From CAZLBV01 sp964557845 (GTDB lineage: Bacteria > Acidobacteriota > Aminicenantia > Aminicenantales > Aminicenantaceae): 14,115 nucleotides of DNA. Under the pieces are notes generated by a model. The model worked only from the letters and a program-made list of their open reading frames with translations. It made no database searches and was not told where the DNA came from. Location: contig CAZLBV010000233.1 of the NCBI GenBank assembly GCA_964557845.1, forward strand, positions 1 to 14,115, given 5' to 3'. The position numbers were made by a program, and so were the translations under genes. Below, in pieces: positions 6,271 to 14,025 of the stretch (positions are counted from its first letter, which is position 1; each line of letters starts with the position of its first letter).

Positions 6271-7271
6271 TAATTAAGAAAAAAATAAAGTGCAATATAA
6301 ATAAAGCGATTGAATTTTTGCTTGCACGGGGGAATCTGCCCATATTGTACTGGCTGAAGAAGGATATCCTGGAAGTTCCGGTAGATAGAGAATATAAAAA
6401 TCTCCAGAAGTATGCCGCCCGAATTCGCTTATTAGAAGCACAAATGCCTAACGGAGGTTGGTGCAAGAAAATGAATGCCGGTCCTCCCCAATGGGAAAAA
6501 ACATATTATATTGTCGACACTCTCCGGAATGCTTTTAGGCTGTATAATTATGGCTGCACATTAAACGATAGAGGCATTGATAAGATCATCGATTTTCTTT
6601 TTTCAACCCAAACAGCGGAAGGGGATTTCAGAGGTGCTTATCTTAATGAATATGCTCCTACCTATCATGCTCTCACCTTAGAAATTCTATGTCTTTATGG
6701 ATTTCATGATGATAAACGAACTCAAAAAGGATTTCGCTGGTTGGTAAAGAACCGTCAAGATGATGGTGGTTGGGTCATTCCTTATAGGACGATCGAAAAG
6801 AACGAATTGAAAAAAAGATACAATTTTGAAGCGCAGTTGAAATTATCTCCCGTTAAGCCGGATAAAAAACAGCCCTCTTCTCATCTGGTTACTGGTATGG
6901 CATTACGCGCTCTTGCTCTGTCTGATAATTGGAGAAGTAAAAAAGAAACCATTAAAGCAGGAGAACTTCTCATCAGCCGATTTTTCAAACCCGATAAATA
7001 CGAGGATAGATGCGAACCAATTTTCTGGGAAGAGTTTACCTATCCATTCTGGGCCACTGATATTCTCAGCAGTCTTGATTCCCTGGCTAAAATTGGCTTT
7101 CTTCCTGAGGAAAATGAAGGGGTTCAGAATGCGCTGGAATGGCTGCTGAAAAAGCAGAAATCTCAGGGGCATTGGGAATCAGGATTAAAAAAAGCCACGT
7201 TGGAAGAGCATTTATGGATCACTTTGATCGTTTTAAGAATTTTGAAGAATTTCGGCCTTCTTGAGATTTAA
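6267..7271 (+). CDS. Prenyltransferase/squalene-oxidase repeat protein (alpha/alpha toroid)
   Basis: A 334-residue protein built of helical repeats with the GGW-type signature of prenyltransferase and squalene-cyclase toroids. Copies are seen at 55-65 (LLEAQMPNGGW), 111-121 (LFSTQTAEGDF), 159-169 (LVKNRQDDGGW) and 293-303 (LLKKQKSQGHW). It lacks a signal peptide and membrane helices. I find no DxDD motif of class II terpene cyclases, and half the size of a squalene-hopene cyclase, so cyclase activity is not supported. Many bacterial members of this repeat class have no known reaction. Translation is coupled to the cupin by ATGA overlap, and the ATG has no separate strong ribosome-binding site. 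It is convergent with the next gene, 24 bp away. A role on a hydrophobic or polyketide-like substrate handled by the cupin is conjecture. Confidence 0.8.
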   Translation: MIIKKKIKCNINKAIEFLLARGNLPILYWLKKDILEVPVDREYKNLQKYAARIRLLEAQMPNGGWCKKMNAGPPQWEKTYYIVDTLRNAFRLYNYGCTLNDRGIDKIIDFLFSTQTAEGDFRGAYLNEYAPTYHALTLEILCLYGFHDDKRTQKGFRWLVKNRQDDGGWVIPYRTIEKNELKKRYNFEAQLKLSPVKPDKKQPSSHLVTGMALRALALSDNWRSKKETIKAGELLISRFFKPDKYEDRCEPIFWEEFTYPFWATDILSSLDSLAKIGFLPEENEGVQNALEWLLKKQKSQGHWESGLKKATLEEHLWITLIVLRILKNFGLLEI

Positions 7272-7295
7272 GCTTATTATTCTTTTATCAACATT

Positions 7296-7646
7296 TCAGT
7301 GTATAAATTCAATTAACTGATCCTCCATCTGCCGAATAATTCCCAGGAGTCTGAGTCTGATGGATTGGAATTCTTGAAGGATCACATAGAATTCTTTTTC
7401 CATATCCTCAAATATCAAAGGATTATCTAGTGAACTTCCAGAGTGAAAGCAATTTTTTATATTGCGTATAAGTTGGTTCAGTTTATCCACTTGCAAAATT
7501 CTTGACTCAAGTATCTTTTGAGCCTCAAAATGATAATGACTGAAAACATTCGCCCATTCAGTATTCTTTCCCTTTTTTAGAATAATACTGATCTCTTCTA
7601 AAACAAGTACCAATTCCTGAACCCGCCATTTTTCTATTTTTTGCAT
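7296..7646 (-). CDS. Small helical hypothetical protein
   Basis: A 116-residue protein that I do not firmly recognise. It is predicted to be almost all alpha-helical, with no signal or membrane segment. Features are KGKNTEWANVFSHYHFEAQKIL (in part at 25-46), then a SGSSLDNPLIF stretch near 70-80, and a leucine-rich C-terminal helix. The pattern of a W-A pair, a long helix and a G-S-x-D/N turn faintly recalls the DUF6966 family, but I would not assign it. The ribosome-binding site is poor (an A-rich run). The gene is divergent from folK and convergent with the toroid gene, so it appears to stand alone. Codon use looks like the surrounding AT-rich genes. Confidence 0.55.
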   Translation of the reverse strand: MQKIEKWRVQELVLVLEEISIILKKGKNTEWANVFSHYHFEAQKILESRILQVDKLNQLIRNIKNCFHSGSSLDNPLIFEDMEKEFYVILQEFQSIRLRLLGIIRQMEDQLIEFIH

Positions 7647-7705
7647 CTTTTTTTTATTAACATAAAATCCTAACTAGAACCAAATATACCATTAATACAA
7701 AGTAT

Positions 7706-7734
7706 TTAAAAATCTTATTATTTCGAAGTATAAT
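7706..7734 (+). promoter_or_regulatory. Probable promoter of folK
   Basis: TTAAAA at 7706-7711 (4 of 6) and a perfect TATAAT at 7729-7734 are spaced by 17 bp. The predicted transcription start near 7741 gives a leader of about 30 bases. The whole 7647-7770 spacer is very AT-rich, so chance matches are likely. Confidence 0.45.
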
Positions 7735-7770
7735 AAAAAATTAATTATACAGAGAAATTTAAAAAATGCG

Positions 7771-8262
7771 ATGAAATATTTTTTAGGTTTGGGCAGTAAC
7801 CTTGGAGACAGAGCCGAAAATTTAAAGAGAGCCATAGCCTTTTTGGAGAAAGATGGCTGCAGAATCGTGAAGGTTTCTTCTATTTACGAAACTCAACCTA
7901 CTGATTACATCGATCAACCCTGGTTTCTTAATCAGGTGATAGAGATCGAAACCGAGCTGAATAACCGGTTTTTGTTTTCTCTTTTAAAGAAAATTGAAAA
8001 GAAGTTAGGCCGAAAAAAAACGATACCCAAAGGCCCCAGGACCATTGATATAGATATTCTCTTGTGTGAAATGAATGTTATAAAGACAAAAAAATTGATC
8101 ATTCCCCATCCCATGCTGGAAAAAAGAAATTTTGTTTTAATCCCATTAGCAGAAATCGCACCGGATATTATTCATCCGCTTTTAAATAAAACGATAAAAG
8201 AATTACTAAGCATAAATAATGAAGGTTCCCTTGTTAATAAAATTGATCCTAACCAGAATTAA
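7771..8262 (+). CDS. folK: 6-hydroxymethyl-7,8-dihydropterin pyrophosphokinase (HPPK)
   Basis: Cytoplasmic enzyme of folate synthesis that transfers pyrophosphate from ATP to 6-hydroxymethyl-dihydropterin. The 163-residue length is typical. The N terminus has the family start GLGSNLGDR (6-14). The middle contains SSIYETQP (37-43) and the PWFLNQV segment (50-56) of the pterin pocket. The HPPK signature GPRTIDIDIL is at 88-97, with metal-binding D93 and D95. HPMLEKRNFVLIPLAEIAP completes the C-terminal part. The ATG is preceded by no clear Shine-Dalgarno sequence; an ATG five bases earlier stops after two codons. It does not sit with folP or folB here. Its stop is two bases from the stop of yraN on the other strand. 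Confidence 0.95.
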   Translation: MKYFLGLGSNLGDRAENLKRAIAFLEKDGCRIVKVSSIYETQPTDYIDQPWFLNQVIEIETELNNRFLFSLLKKIEKKLGRKKTIPKGPRTIDIDILLCEMNVIKTKKLIIPHPMLEKRNFVLIPLAEIAPDIIHPLLNKTIKELLSINNEGSLVNKIDPNQN

Positions 8263-8264
8263 GA

Positions 8265-8630
8265 TCAGAAAGCATCCTCATAATGATTGATAGAAAAATT
8301 TTGTGATTCTTCATCAAAGAGTAAAGATAAAACATCAAAACGGCATTCCCTATCTTCCATTTTATTGATGATGATATAACCTTGGGCTGCCTTCCTGATT
8401 TGATTTTGCTTTAAACCGGATATGGCTTCTTCTGGAAATCCGAATTTTTGACTCCTTCGGGTTTTTACTTCAATGAAAACCAGTGTGTTTTTATGGAAAG
8501 CGATGATATCTATCTCTGCCCTGTGAAAACGAAAACCAGTATCTACTATTTTAAATTTTTTTTCTTTTAAATAGTTTAACGCAGCCGATTCTCCTGCCTT
8601 TCCCAATTCAAAAGCGGAACAAGGGTTCAT
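8265..8630 (-). CDS. yraN: YraN family protein (UPF0102, resolvase-like nuclease fold)
   Basis: A 121-residue protein of the UPF0102 family, which has a restriction-endonuclease-like fold related to archaeal Holliday junction resolvases. The physiological substrate is not established. The family pattern is complete: GKAGE (10-14) with E14, AEIDIIA (38-44) with E39 and D41, FIEVKTRRS (52-60) with E54 and K56, and the C-terminal RFDVLSL (97-103). These acidic residues and the lysine form the expected nuclease-type active site. The start codon overlaps the cysS stop in ATGA (8627-8630), so translation is coupled and both come from one mRNA. There is no room for a terminator before folK on the opposite strand. 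Confidence 0.93.
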   Translation of the reverse strand: MNPCSAFELGKAGESAALNYLKEKKFKIVDTGFRFHRAEIDIIAFHKNTLVFIEVKTRRSQKFGFPEEAISGLKQNQIRKAAQGYIIINKMEDRECRFDVLSLLFDEESQNFSINHYEDAF

Positions 8631-10054
8631 GTTTTTTCAGATTCTCCATTTTCCTTTCTTTTATCTATCATCTTCCAGCGAATCCCATCTCGGGTGTCCT
8701 CCAGTAATATACCTTGGGCCAGCAGTTCATCCCTGATCCGGTCAGCTGTTTTAAAATCTCTAGCTTTGCGTGCTTTTTCTCTTTCCTCGATCTTTTTCTT
8801 GATCTCATCGGATAATTCGGTGGTTTTTCTTTCCGGAAGAACAGCTAAGACTTGGTTGAACCGGTTAATGGTATCCAACAGGCGTTTTGAATCAGATGAA
8901 TACATGTTCCCTTTATTGATATAGGAATTGATCCTTCTAACCAACTCAAATATTGCTGTTAATGCGGTTGAAATATTTAGATCATTGCTAAGGCCTTCGC
9001 GGAATTTGATCTCTGTTTCTTCGATAATCTTTTTAATGTCTGAATTTTCTCCCTTTTCAAAGGAATGATTTTCCAATTCGTAAACAAAATCTGCCATTCT
9101 TTTCAGAGAAATATCAGCCTGATTAAGATTGTCAAAAGTAAAATTTAATGTCTTCCGGTAATGTGTAGAAAGTAACAAGAACCGGACAGATAAGGGAGAA
9201 TATCCTTTATCGAGTAAAAATTTTAAGATATACTGGTTGCCTTTTGATTTGGACATCTTTTCCCCATCAGTGATCAGATACTGGCAGTGAAGCCAATAAT
9301 TGACGAATTTTTTACCACTGTAGGCCTCAGATTGAGCGATCTCGTTTTCATGATGAGGAAAAATGTTATCCACTCCTCCACAATGGATATCGAAATGATC
9401 ACCCAGATATTTAGAACTCATCGCAGAACACTCGATATGCCATCCAGGACGTCCTTCTCCCAATTCAGTTTCCCAGAAGAATTCCCCTTCCTTTTTTTGT
9501 TTCCAGAGAGCAAAATCATAGATGCTTTCTTTTTCGTATTCATCTGATTCTATTCTTTGGCCTGGCCTTAATTCAGATAGATTGATCTTGGATAATTTTC
9601 CATAGTCAGTAAATTTGGTTATATCATAATAAATGGAACCATCTTTTTTATAGGCATATCCTTTCTCGAGCAGTTTTTTAATGATCTTTACCATATCTTG
9701 AATATGCTCCGTGGCTTTTGGATATACATCGGCCCTATCTATATTCAGCATGTCGATGTCATCAAAAAAAGCTTTTATATATTTATCCGTATATTCATTC
9801 AGGCCACACCCTTTTTCCTTAGCCGCTTTAATAATTTTATCATCGACATCAGTGATATTCATCACATGGGTCACTCGGTAACCCATATAAACTAAAAATC
9901 TTTTTAATAGGTCCTCGAAAACATAGGCACGATAATTTCCTATATGGGCGTAATCATAAACGGTAGGACCGCATGTATACAGTTTTACCTCACCAGGTTT
10001 CAGAGAAACGAATTCTTCCAACTTGCCGCTTAGAGTGTTAAAAAATCTGATCAT
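8627..10054 (-). CDS. cysS: Cysteinyl-tRNA synthetase
   Basis: Class I aminoacyl-tRNA synthetase that charges tRNA-Cys. The 475-residue length is normal. The HIGH-type motif is HIGN at 37-40 and the KMSKS motif is exact at 266-270. The active-site zinc ligands are all present and fall at the same numbers as I recall for the E. coli enzyme: C28, C209, H234 and E238, the last two in HHENE. The C-terminal half has the DALR-type helical anticodon region and a final ARKARDFKTADRIRDEL-type helix common in this family. No good Shine-Dalgarno sequence precedes the ATG, but the start MIRFFNTLSGKLEEF is canonical. It is the first gene of a cysS-yraN operon and diverges from the saccharopine operon. Confidence 0.97.
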   Translation of the reverse strand: MIRFFNTLSGKLEEFVSLKPGEVKLYTCGPTVYDYAHIGNYRAYVFEDLLKRFLVYMGYRVTHVMNITDVDDKIIKAAKEKGCGLNEYTDKYIKAFFDDIDMLNIDRADVYPKATEHIQDMVKIIKKLLEKGYAYKKDGSIYYDITKFTDYGKLSKINLSELRPGQRIESDEYEKESIYDFALWKQKKEGEFFWETELGEGRPGWHIECSAMSSKYLGDHFDIHCGGVDNIFPHHENEIAQSEAYSGKKFVNYWLHCQYLITDGEKMSKSKGNQYILKFLLDKGYSPLSVRFLLLSTHYRKTLNFTFDNLNQADISLKRMADFVYELENHSFEKGENSDIKKIIEETEIKFREGLSNDLNISTALTAIFELVRRINSYINKGNMYSSDSKRLLDTINRFNQVLAVLPERKTTELSDEIKKKIEEREKARKARDFKTADRIRDELLAQGILLEDTRDGIRWKMIDKRKENGESEKT

Positions 10055-10104
10055 AATGGTTTAATTATTGACAAAATCTTAGAACAAATCAAGAAACGCA
10101 TTCA

Positions 10105-10133
10105 ATTATTTAGGCCATATTTTGTCTTGACAA
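10105..10133 (-). promoter_or_regulatory. Probable promoter of cysS-yraN
   Basis: Read on the minus strand, TTGTCA (10128-10133, 5 of 6) and AATAAT (10105-10110, 5 of 6) are spaced by exactly 17 bp. Transcription would begin near 10098, about 45 bp before the cysS start codon. Its -35 box overlaps a TTGACA on the plus strand. Confidence 0.55.
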
Positions 10134-10155
10134 CAAGAGGTATACAGAATATCTT
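10127..10155 (+). promoter_or_regulatory. Possible promoter of the saccharopine operon
   Basis: TTGACA at 10127-10132 is a perfect -35 box. TATCTT at 10150-10155 (4 of 6) is 17 bp downstream, so the -10 is weak. It occupies the same bases as the -35 of the divergent cysS promoter. A separate TAAAAT at 10171-10176 has no partner at proper spacing. Confidence 0.35.
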
Positions 10156-10197
10156 GACTATTCCAAGTATTAAAATCTGGAAAGGAATCCAAAAAAC

Positions 10198-11508
10198 ATG
10201 AAACCTGTTATAGGGATACGACGCGAAGATAAAAATCAATGGGAAAAGCGGACGCCGATCATACCATCCCATGCCGGAGAATTTATCAATAGTCATAATA
10301 TTGACATCCAGGTTCAGCCTTCCTCAATTCGAATTTTTTCAGATCAAGATTTCAAAAGGGAAGGAGCCCAGATAAAGGAAGATCTGTCTGAATGTGAGGT
10401 CATTTTTGCACTTAAAGAAATTCCCCAGGAATTTTTCAGCAAAAACAAAACCTATCTCTTTTTTTCTCATACTATAAAAGGGCAAAAACATAATATGCCA
10501 ATGTTGAAACGAATGATGGAATTAGAATGCACCTTGATCGAATATGAAAAGATCACCAATGAAAAAGGGATAAGGTTAGTCTTTTTCGGAACTCAAGCAG
10601 GGAAAGCCGGAATGATAGAAACCCTTTCTGCCTACGGCCGCAGGATGGTTCATGAAGGGATTCCCAATCCATTTACTGCAGTCGAGCAACCCTATGTCTA
10701 CAGCAGTTTAGTGGAAGCAAAAGAAGTAATTAAAAAAATCGGTTGGGATATTCATGAAAAAGGACTCCCTCCTGCTATGGTTCCATTATTTTGCGGAATT
10801 ACAGGCTATGGCCGTTCTTCCAGAGGTGCTCAGGAAATTTTGGATTTGCTGCCGGTGGAAGAGATTAACGCCCGGGATATGGCTGTTTTTATGGAACAAA
10901 AGAATTTTTCTTCCAATCGTGTCTATAAAGTTGTTTTTACGGAAGAAGACATGGTCGAACCAGTTTCACCCGGGAAAAAATTTGATCTGCAGGATTATTA
11001 CTCATATCCAGGGAGTTACCGCTCTATTTTTGATCAATATCTTCCTCATCTTAGTATTTTGGTTAATTGTATCTATTGGACCGAGGATTATCCCCGTTTT
11101 GTGACCAAGAGTTCCCTTAAGGATCTCTTTACGAAAGAAAAATCTCCTAATCTGAAAGTAATTGGAGACATATCTTGTGATATCCAAGGTTCTGTCGAAT
11201 GCTCCTTAAAAACTACTACACCAAGTGAACCGGTTTATGTTTTTGACCCTTTATCAGAGAAGGTAACAGATGGTATTAAAGGAAAGGGAGTTGTGGTTAT
11301 GGCAATTGATAATCTTCCTGCAGAAATTCCGCTAGAATCTTCTGTGTTTTTCAGTGAAACATTAAAGCCATTCATACCTCAAATTGCCCGGGCAGATTAT
11401 AAAACGGTTTTTAAAAAATGTCAGCTTCCCGATCCCATAAAAAAAGCCGTTATTCTATATCAGGGAGATTTGACTCCTGACTTCGAATACATGAAGAAAT
11501 TTTTGTAA
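10198..11508 (+). CDS. Lysine-ketoglutarate reductase (saccharopine-forming), AASS N-terminal-like
   Basis: Corresponds to the LKR half of eukaryotic AASS, which condenses L-lysine with 2-oxoglutarate and reduces the product to saccharopine with NADPH. Residues 3-130 are an AlaDH/PNT N-terminal-like domain starting GIRRE with WEKRTPI at 15-21. The LKR-specific stretch FFSHTIKGQKHNMPML is at 88-103, followed by AGKAGMIETL (134-143). The nucleotide-binding region contains GYGRSSRGAQEIL (203-215). Late motifs are LVNCIYWTEDYPRFVT and GDISCDIQGSVE, both very close to those I know from plant and animal LKR. The protein is complete at 436 residues with no fused dehydrogenase. It lies 32 bp before the saccharopine dehydrogenase gene. 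The ribosome-binding site GGAAAGGA (10179-10186) lies about 11 bases before the ATG. The net direction, degradation or synthesis, is not shown by sequence; degradation is the more common bacterial use. Confidence 0.92.
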   Translation: MKPVIGIRREDKNQWEKRTPIIPSHAGEFINSHNIDIQVQPSSIRIFSDQDFKREGAQIKEDLSECEVIFALKEIPQEFFSKNKTYLFFSHTIKGQKHNMPMLKRMMELECTLIEYEKITNEKGIRLVFFGTQAGKAGMIETLSAYGRRMVHEGIPNPFTAVEQPYVYSSLVEAKEVIKKIGWDIHEKGLPPAMVPLFCGITGYGRSSRGAQEILDLLPVEEINARDMAVFMEQKNFSSNRVYKVVFTEEDMVEPVSPGKKFDLQDYYSYPGSYRSIFDQYLPHLSILVNCIYWTEDYPRFVTKSSLKDLFTKEKSPNLKVIGDISCDIQGSVECSLKTTTPSEPVYVFDPLSEKVTDGIKGKGVVVMAIDNLPAEIPLESSVFFSETLKPFIPQIARADYKTVFKKCQLPDPIKKAVILYQGDLTPDFEYMKKFL

Positions 11509-11540
11509 ATAATAAAGTCGATTTTTGAAAGGACAAGAGT

Positions 11541-12872
11541 ATGTCAAAGAAAATATTAGTTTTGGGTGCGGGATTGGTTGCGGGGCCTCTTGTGAAATAT
11601 TTGTTGGATCAGCCTGATTTTGAAGTTATAGTTGCTGATATTATTGCGGAGAAAGCAGGAAATATGATCGGATCCCATCCCAAAGGACGATCTCTCGTGT
11701 TAGACAGCCGGAACGATGCTAATCTGGAAAATGCGGTTAAGGAGGTTGATCTTGTAGTTAGTCTCCTGCCTTTTACATTTCATCCGAAAGTAGCCAGCCT
11801 GTGTCTTCGTTATAAGAAGAATATGGTTACGGCTTCATATGTCAATCCCCAGATCCAAGCGATGGATAAGGAGGCCAAGCAGGCCGGTATTACTATTTTA
11901 AATGAAGTCGGACTCGATCCTGGAATCGATCATATGGAAGCCATGAGGATAATAGATAAACTAAAAGCAGACAGAGCAAAAATAATAAGTTTCAGATCTT
12001 TTTGTGGAGGATTGCCTGCTCCTGAGGATTGTGATAACCCCTGGAATTATAAATTTTCCTGGAGCCCTTTGGGTGTCCTCCATGCCAGTAAAAGCCCGGC
12101 TGTTTACCTGGAAAGATCAAAGCCCGTTGAAGTCTCTTCAGACCGTCTCTTTGATTCGTGCCGTGAAATCAGGATTGAAGGTCTCGGAGTTTTTGAAGGG
12201 TATCCCAACCGCAATTCTTTGCCTTATATCGATCTATATGGGATCGATTCTGTAGAAACTATGCTGCGGGGAACTCTTCGCTATCCTGGTTGGTGTCAAA
12301 CCATGAAGTATGTTATAAAGCTTGGCCTTCTCGATGAGGAGGTCAGAGATTTTAAGGGAATGACTTATGAAGATTTTATGAGATTACTGCTTAAAATACC
12401 GGAAGGCCAAGAGGTAAACGAATATATATCCTCCTTTTTAGGAGTGCCGTTGGATTCTGAAATTTTGCGCAAACTTGAATGGTTGGGCCTTTGGGATGAT
12501 GATGTTATTTCGATCGAAAGAGGAACAGCCATGGAAGTTATAAGTGACCGGATGTATGCACGGATGTTCTATCGTTCCAGGGAAAGAGATATGATTGTTC
12601 TGCAACATGAATTTATTTATAGAAAGCAAGACGGAAGCCAAGAAAAAATAATTTCTTCACTGGTAGATTATGGTATTCCTGGGAAAGATTCATCCATGGC
12701 CCGTACAGTCGGTCTGCCGGCAGCCATTGGAACAAGATTGATATTGAATGGAAAAGTAAAGGAAAAGGGAGTTATAATTCCTGTTCGAGAAGAACTATAT
12801 GGTCCTATTCTCAAAGAACTCGAAAATCAGGGGATTTCATTCGTCACCAAACAAATACCCATGAATTCCTGA
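11541..12872 (+). CDS. Saccharopine dehydrogenase (glutamate-forming), AASS C-terminal/LYS9-like
   Basis: Oxidises saccharopine to aminoadipate semialdehyde and glutamate with NAD(P)+. The N-terminal Rossmann fold has GAGLVAGPLVKYL at 9-21, with D33 at the end of the second strand. Further AASS/LYS9 signatures are NEVGLDPGIDHMEAM (121-135), FCGGLPAPE (154-162) and NPWNYKFSWSP (about 166-176). The C-terminal domain, with TVGLPAAIGTRLILNG near 395-410, closes the fold. The length of 443 matches fungal LYS9. It follows the LKR gene with a 32-bp gap and its own AAAGGA (11528-11533), so the two form one operon. A downstream aminoadipate semialdehyde dehydrogenase would be expected for degradation, but none is seen in this window. 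Confidence 0.93.
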   Translation: MSKKILVLGAGLVAGPLVKYLLDQPDFEVIVADIIAEKAGNMIGSHPKGRSLVLDSRNDANLENAVKEVDLVVSLLPFTFHPKVASLCLRYKKNMVTASYVNPQIQAMDKEAKQAGITILNEVGLDPGIDHMEAMRIIDKLKADRAKIISFRSFCGGLPAPEDCDNPWNYKFSWSPLGVLHASKSPAVYLERSKPVEVSSDRLFDSCREIRIEGLGVFEGYPNRNSLPYIDLYGIDSVETMLRGTLRYPGWCQTMKYVIKLGLLDEEVRDFKGMTYEDFMRLLLKIPEGQEVNEYISSFLGVPLDSEILRKLEWLGLWDDDVISIERGTAMEVISDRMYARMFYRSRERDMIVLQHEFIYRKQDGSQEKIISSLVDYGIPGKDSSMARTVGLPAAIGTRLILNGKVKEKGVIIPVREELYGPILKELENQGISFVTKQIPMNS

Positions 12873-12956
12873 TTAAAGTCTAATTCCGTTTGCTTGACTT
12901 AGGTCTGATCTGCTTTTAAAAAAGCTGGGGGCGTCGTTTGATTTTCTGGAATAGGA

Positions 12957-12985
12957 TTCAGATTGATCCAATTTTATGGTAAAAT
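12957..12985 (+). promoter_or_regulatory. Probable promoter of amrB
   Basis: TTCAGA (12957-12962, 4 of 6) and TAAAAT (12980-12985, 5 of 6) are spaced by 17 bp, with a TG at 12977-12978 forming an extended -10. An alternative, TTGACT (12894-12899) with TAAAAA (12917-12922), also has 17-bp spacing. Either would start in the 120-140-bp gap after the saccharopine dehydrogenase gene. Confidence 0.45.
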
Positions 12986-13000
12986 AAAAAATTGAACAGG

Positions 13001-13006
13001 AGGAGG
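13001..13006 (+). promoter_or_regulatory. Strong ribosome-binding site fixing the amrB start
   Basis: AGGAGG at 13001-13006 lies six bases before ATG 13013. A longer reading from TTG 12992 would place this site inside the coding region and add seven residues without family resemblance, so 13013 is preferred. Confidence 0.8.
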
Positions 13007-13012
13007 ATAAAA

Positions 13013-13813
13013 ATGATAAGAAAACCTGCGGTTGCTGGTCAGTTTTATCCCGGTGATCCTGACAAATTAAAGGAAATGCTCAATGATATGGTCGATCCAG
13101 CAATAGAGAAGAAAAAAGCTTTCGGAATCATATCTCCTCATGCTGGTTTCGTTTATTCCGGAAGAGTTGCCGGTGCGGTCTTTTCATCTGTTTTCCTTCC
13201 GGAAAAATATATAATCCTCGGCCCTAATCATGCTGGGGCAGGAGCCTTGTTCTCGCTGTATGAAGAGGGATTTTGGGAAACCCCTCTTGGAAATGTTCCC
13301 ATAAATGAAGATCTGGCTGAAGTTTTAAAGAAAAACTCAGATCTTTTTGAAACCGATCAAGCCTCACATGTATATGAACATTCGCTTGAAGTTCAAATTC
13401 CCTTCATTCAATATTTCAAAAAGGATTTCAGCATCGTGCCGGTTACTGTGTCTCCTTATGCAACGCTTGATCAGTTGAAAGAATTAGGAAAAGCCATTGC
13501 CAAAAGTATAAGCAGCGAAGATATTTTGTTGGTTGCCAGTACGGATATGAGTCATTACATATCACAGGAACAAGCTAAGGAGAAAGACTTTTCAGCTATA
13601 GAAAGAATCTTAAATTTGGATCCGGAAGGTTTATTTCAAGTGGTTAAACAAAAACACATCAGCATGTGTGGCTTTCAACCGACTATTGTTGTCTTGACTA
13701 CCGCCAAACTTTTGGGTGCAGATAAAGGGGAATTGATCAAATACCAAACATCTGGTGATGTTTCCGGTGATTATCAGGAAGTTGTTGGTTATGCGGGAAT
13801 TAGGATCATTTGA
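13013..13813 (+). CDS. amrB: MEMO1 family protein (AmmeMemoRadiSam system protein B)
   Basis: A 266-residue member of the MEMO family, related to class III extradiol dioxygenases. It starts with the diagnostic MIRKPAVAGQFYPGD. Metal-site residues corresponding to human MEMO1 H49, H81 and C244 are visible as H43 (in SPHAGFVYSG), H73 (in GPNHAG) and C219 (in SMCGFQP). Other conserved parts are EHSLEVQIPF (122-131), STDMSHY (176-182) and a C-terminal SGDVSGD. In many prokaryotes it sits with an AMMECR1 protein and a radical SAM enzyme, the AmmeMemoRadiSam set, whose biochemical role is unresolved. Neither partner is adjacent here: the flanking genes are saccharopine dehydrogenase and a probable hrcA. 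Function is therefore known only at family level. Confidence 0.93.
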   Translation: MIRKPAVAGQFYPGDPDKLKEMLNDMVDPAIEKKKAFGIISPHAGFVYSGRVAGAVFSSVFLPEKYIILGPNHAGAGALFSLYEEGFWETPLGNVPINEDLAEVLKKNSDLFETDQASHVYEHSLEVQIPFIQYFKKDFSIVPVTVSPYATLDQLKELGKAIAKSISSEDILLVASTDMSHYISQEQAKEKDFSAIERILNLDPEGLFQVVKQKHISMCGFQPTIVVLTTAKLLGADKGELIKYQTSGDVSGDYQEVVGYAGIRII

Positions 13814-13901
13814 GTTCCCTGTGAAGTTGAAAATTTTCAGATTTAATGTTATAAAAAATGTGTAAAAAAGATATTTTCAGCTCCAAATATTCATGAGCGG
13901 T

Positions 13902-13925
13902 TTTCTCCATTCCAAAATGGAGAAA
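13902..13925 (+). terminator. Strong hairpin downstream of amrB, possible terminator
   Basis: A perfect 10-bp stem, TTTCTCCATT (13902-13911) with AATGGAGAAA (13916-13925), closes on the tetraloop CCAA. It lies about 90 bp after the amrB stop. The T-run after it is short (GTTTAAAG), so it is not a textbook rho-independent terminator. It may instead be a 3'-end stabiliser or a leader element for the next gene. Apart from this hairpin I see nothing in the 13814-14025 spacer. Confidence 0.5.
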
Positions 13926-14025
13926 GTTTAAAGAATAAACACGAATGGAAATAAAAATAGGTTTAATTTCGAAATATGAGCCGATGGTATTGATATATTA
14001 ATAAGAAGTTGCATAAGGTAATCCA

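Noticed and set aside
6267..7271. Assignment of the toroid protein as a squalene-hopene or terpene cyclase
   Set aside because: No DxDD motif was found and the protein is about half the expected length.
12992..13012. TTG start extending the MEMO protein by seven residues
   Set aside because: AGGAGG at 13001-13006 is placed for ATG 13013, where the conserved family N terminus begins.
13814..14025. CIRCE operator upstream of the probable hrcA
   Set aside because: I looked for the TTAGCACTC and GAGTGCTAA halves and found neither.
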